Assembly: GCA_007118795.1 (NCBI GenBank)
Contig: SKQX01000259.1
Coordinates: 1-5,820 of the forward strand
Direction: 5' to 3'
Length of the DNA stretch: 5,820 bases
From: Thermoflexales bacterium
Lineage (GTDB): Bacteria; Chloroflexota; Anaerolineae; B4-G1
Numbering within the stretch: position 1 is the first letter of the stretch; every line of letters starts with the position of its first letter. Below are positions 5,231 to 5,820 of this stretch, piece after piece. Position numbers and translations under genes: made by a program. Below the pieces are notes generated by a model. The model was given only the letters and a program-made list of their open reading frames with translations, was not told the origin of the DNA and searched no databases.

Positions 5231-5497
5231 ATGAGCAAACCAAAAACGGTAGAGGTTTCGCTGGATCTGCCGCAAGGCGTCTTCTCTGCTCTACGACAGG
5301 ATCCGGCCAGTTTCGTTGGTGAGATGAGACTGGCAGCAGCCGTGAAGTGGTATGAGATGCACGAAATCTCACAAGCCAAAGCCGCGGAGATCGCCGGGCT
5401 GTCACGGAGCGAGTTTCTGTCAACGCTAGCACGGTTCAGCGTCTCGCCTTTCCAGTACGATGCCGATGAGATAGTAGCTGAGGTTGAGGGTGAGTGA
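5231..5497 (+). CDS. UPF0175 family antitoxin of a type II toxin-antitoxin pair
   Basis: The 88-residue product matches the UPF0175 pattern along its whole length. It has a short beta-rich start (KTVEVSLDLPQGVFSAL), then the family hallmark EMRLAAAVKWYEMHEIS (residues 31-47). Next comes a helix-turn-helix-like block SQAKAAEIAGLSRSEFLSTLARF (47-69), and a C-terminal tail SPFQYDADEI with the usual acidic end. Members of this family are antitoxins that bind and neutralise a PIN-domain partner and probably bind their own operator through the helix-turn-helix, so autoregulation of the operon is expected. The partner is the next gene, whose GTG start overlaps this stop by 8 nt, which implies translational coupling. 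Start 5231 is chosen over the in-frame ATG at 5213 because of the ribosome binding site. The promoter region shows only a weak TGCTATGGT box at 5195-5203. Confidence 0.92.
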   Translation: MSKPKTVEVSLDLPQGVFSALRQDPASFVGEMRLAAAVKWYEMHEISQAKAAEIAGLSRSEFLSTLARFSVSPFQYDADEIVAEVEGE

Positions 5498-5820
5498 ATG
5501 TTGGGTGTTGAACGCCTCGCCCATCATCGTCCTAGCACGCGTGGGCCAAGAGCACCTATTCGATGCCTTGGCTGATGAAGTCGCGGTTCCCCAAGCTGTA
5601 GTCGACGAGATTCAGGCTGGGCCGGCGGGAGATCCTGGCCGCCAGGCTGTCGCCAGCGGCCGATTCCCCGTCGTGGATACCACGCTGGCGCCGGAAGTCC
5701 TAGCCTGGGATCTTGGAATCGGTGAGACGGCGGTGCTTTCTTATGCACTAGAGGAATCTGGGTGGACCGTCATCGTGGATGATGCGGCAGCTCGGAAGTG
5801 TGCGCAAAGCTTCGGTTTGC
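5490..5820 (+). CDS. DUF3368 PIN-like toxin, partial (3' end outside window)
   Basis: The frame opens with GTG at 5490 and runs uninterrupted to the window edge, giving 110 residues of an expected 150 or so. It follows the DUF3368 form of the PIN nuclease fold: WVLNASPIIVLARVGQEHLF at the start (Asn8 where many PIN domains have Asp), EVAVPQAVVDEIQAGP (Glu40), DLGIGETAVLSYALE (Glu79 in the G-x-GE motif) and VIVDDAAARKCA (Asp97/Asp98). These acidic residues form the metal site with which PIN nucleases cut RNA, though RNase activity here is inferred from the family. The gene overlaps the antitoxin by 8 nt, so the pair is translationally coupled and the antitoxin is made first. The nearby ATG at 5498 is in another frame and can be excluded. 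The sequence has no frameshift or internal stop, unlike most neighbours, so the pair may still be functional. Confidence 0.92.
   Translation, partial: MSECWVLNASPIIVLARVGQEHLFDALADEVAVPQAVVDEIQAGPAGDPGRQAVASGRFPVVDTTLAPEVLAWDLGIGETAVLSYALEESGWTVIVDDAAARKCAQSFGL

Noticed and set aside
1..5820. CRISPR array, tRNA or rRNA
   Set aside because: No regularly spaced direct repeats with unique spacers, no cloverleaf with a TTCGA-type T-loop in a suitable context, and no rRNA-like conserved stretch was seen.

Overview
The window looks like a mobile-element-scarred accessory region of a GC-rich bacterial chromosome. The mix of a UPF0175/DUF3368 toxin-antitoxin pair, a DUF6429-type protein, degenerate insertion sequences, a group II intron reverse-transcriptase fragment and a GGTACAAT-type promoter box would fit Chloroflexota (Anaerolineae-like) or a Planctomycetes-like lineage. 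This is an inference from family content only; no rRNA or single-copy marker gene is present.

Layout. Positions 1-296 hold the 3' end of a SprT-like zinc metallopeptidase gene. From 297 to about 2880 the DNA is a graveyard of mobile elements: about 560 bp with no gene I can support, then the C-terminal remnant of an integrase-core (IS481/IS3-like) transposase on the minus strand (862-1188), then a nearly full-length but three-times-frameshifted transposase pseudogene on the plus strand (1306-2616). Positions 2886-4333 hold a compact co-directional cluster behind a plausible sigma70-type promoter: a DUF6429-like small protein interrupted by an in-frame TAA (2982-3236), an uncharacterised 227-residue protein (3262-3945) and a small Cys4 zinc-ribbon-like protein (4004-4333). 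From about 4382 to 5200 there is a second decayed stretch: an LtrA-type reverse-transcriptase fragment on the minus strand, a strong 24-bp-stem inverted repeat (4829-4886) and an open minus-strand frame that may be a gene remnant (4945-5196). The window ends in a toxin-antitoxin operon: a UPF0175 antitoxin (5231-5497) overlapped by 8 nt by a PIN-like DUF3368 toxin (5490 to the window edge).

How the genes work together. The toxin-antitoxin pair is a clear functional unit of a known type. The three-gene cluster at 2982-4333 is the best candidate for something undescribed: spacing, shared strand and gene-specific ribosome binding sites suggest an operon, but no function can be read from the sequence and its first gene appears broken here. 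The remaining content is decayed transposable DNA. The repeated pattern of single-base deletions could be real decay or base-calling error.
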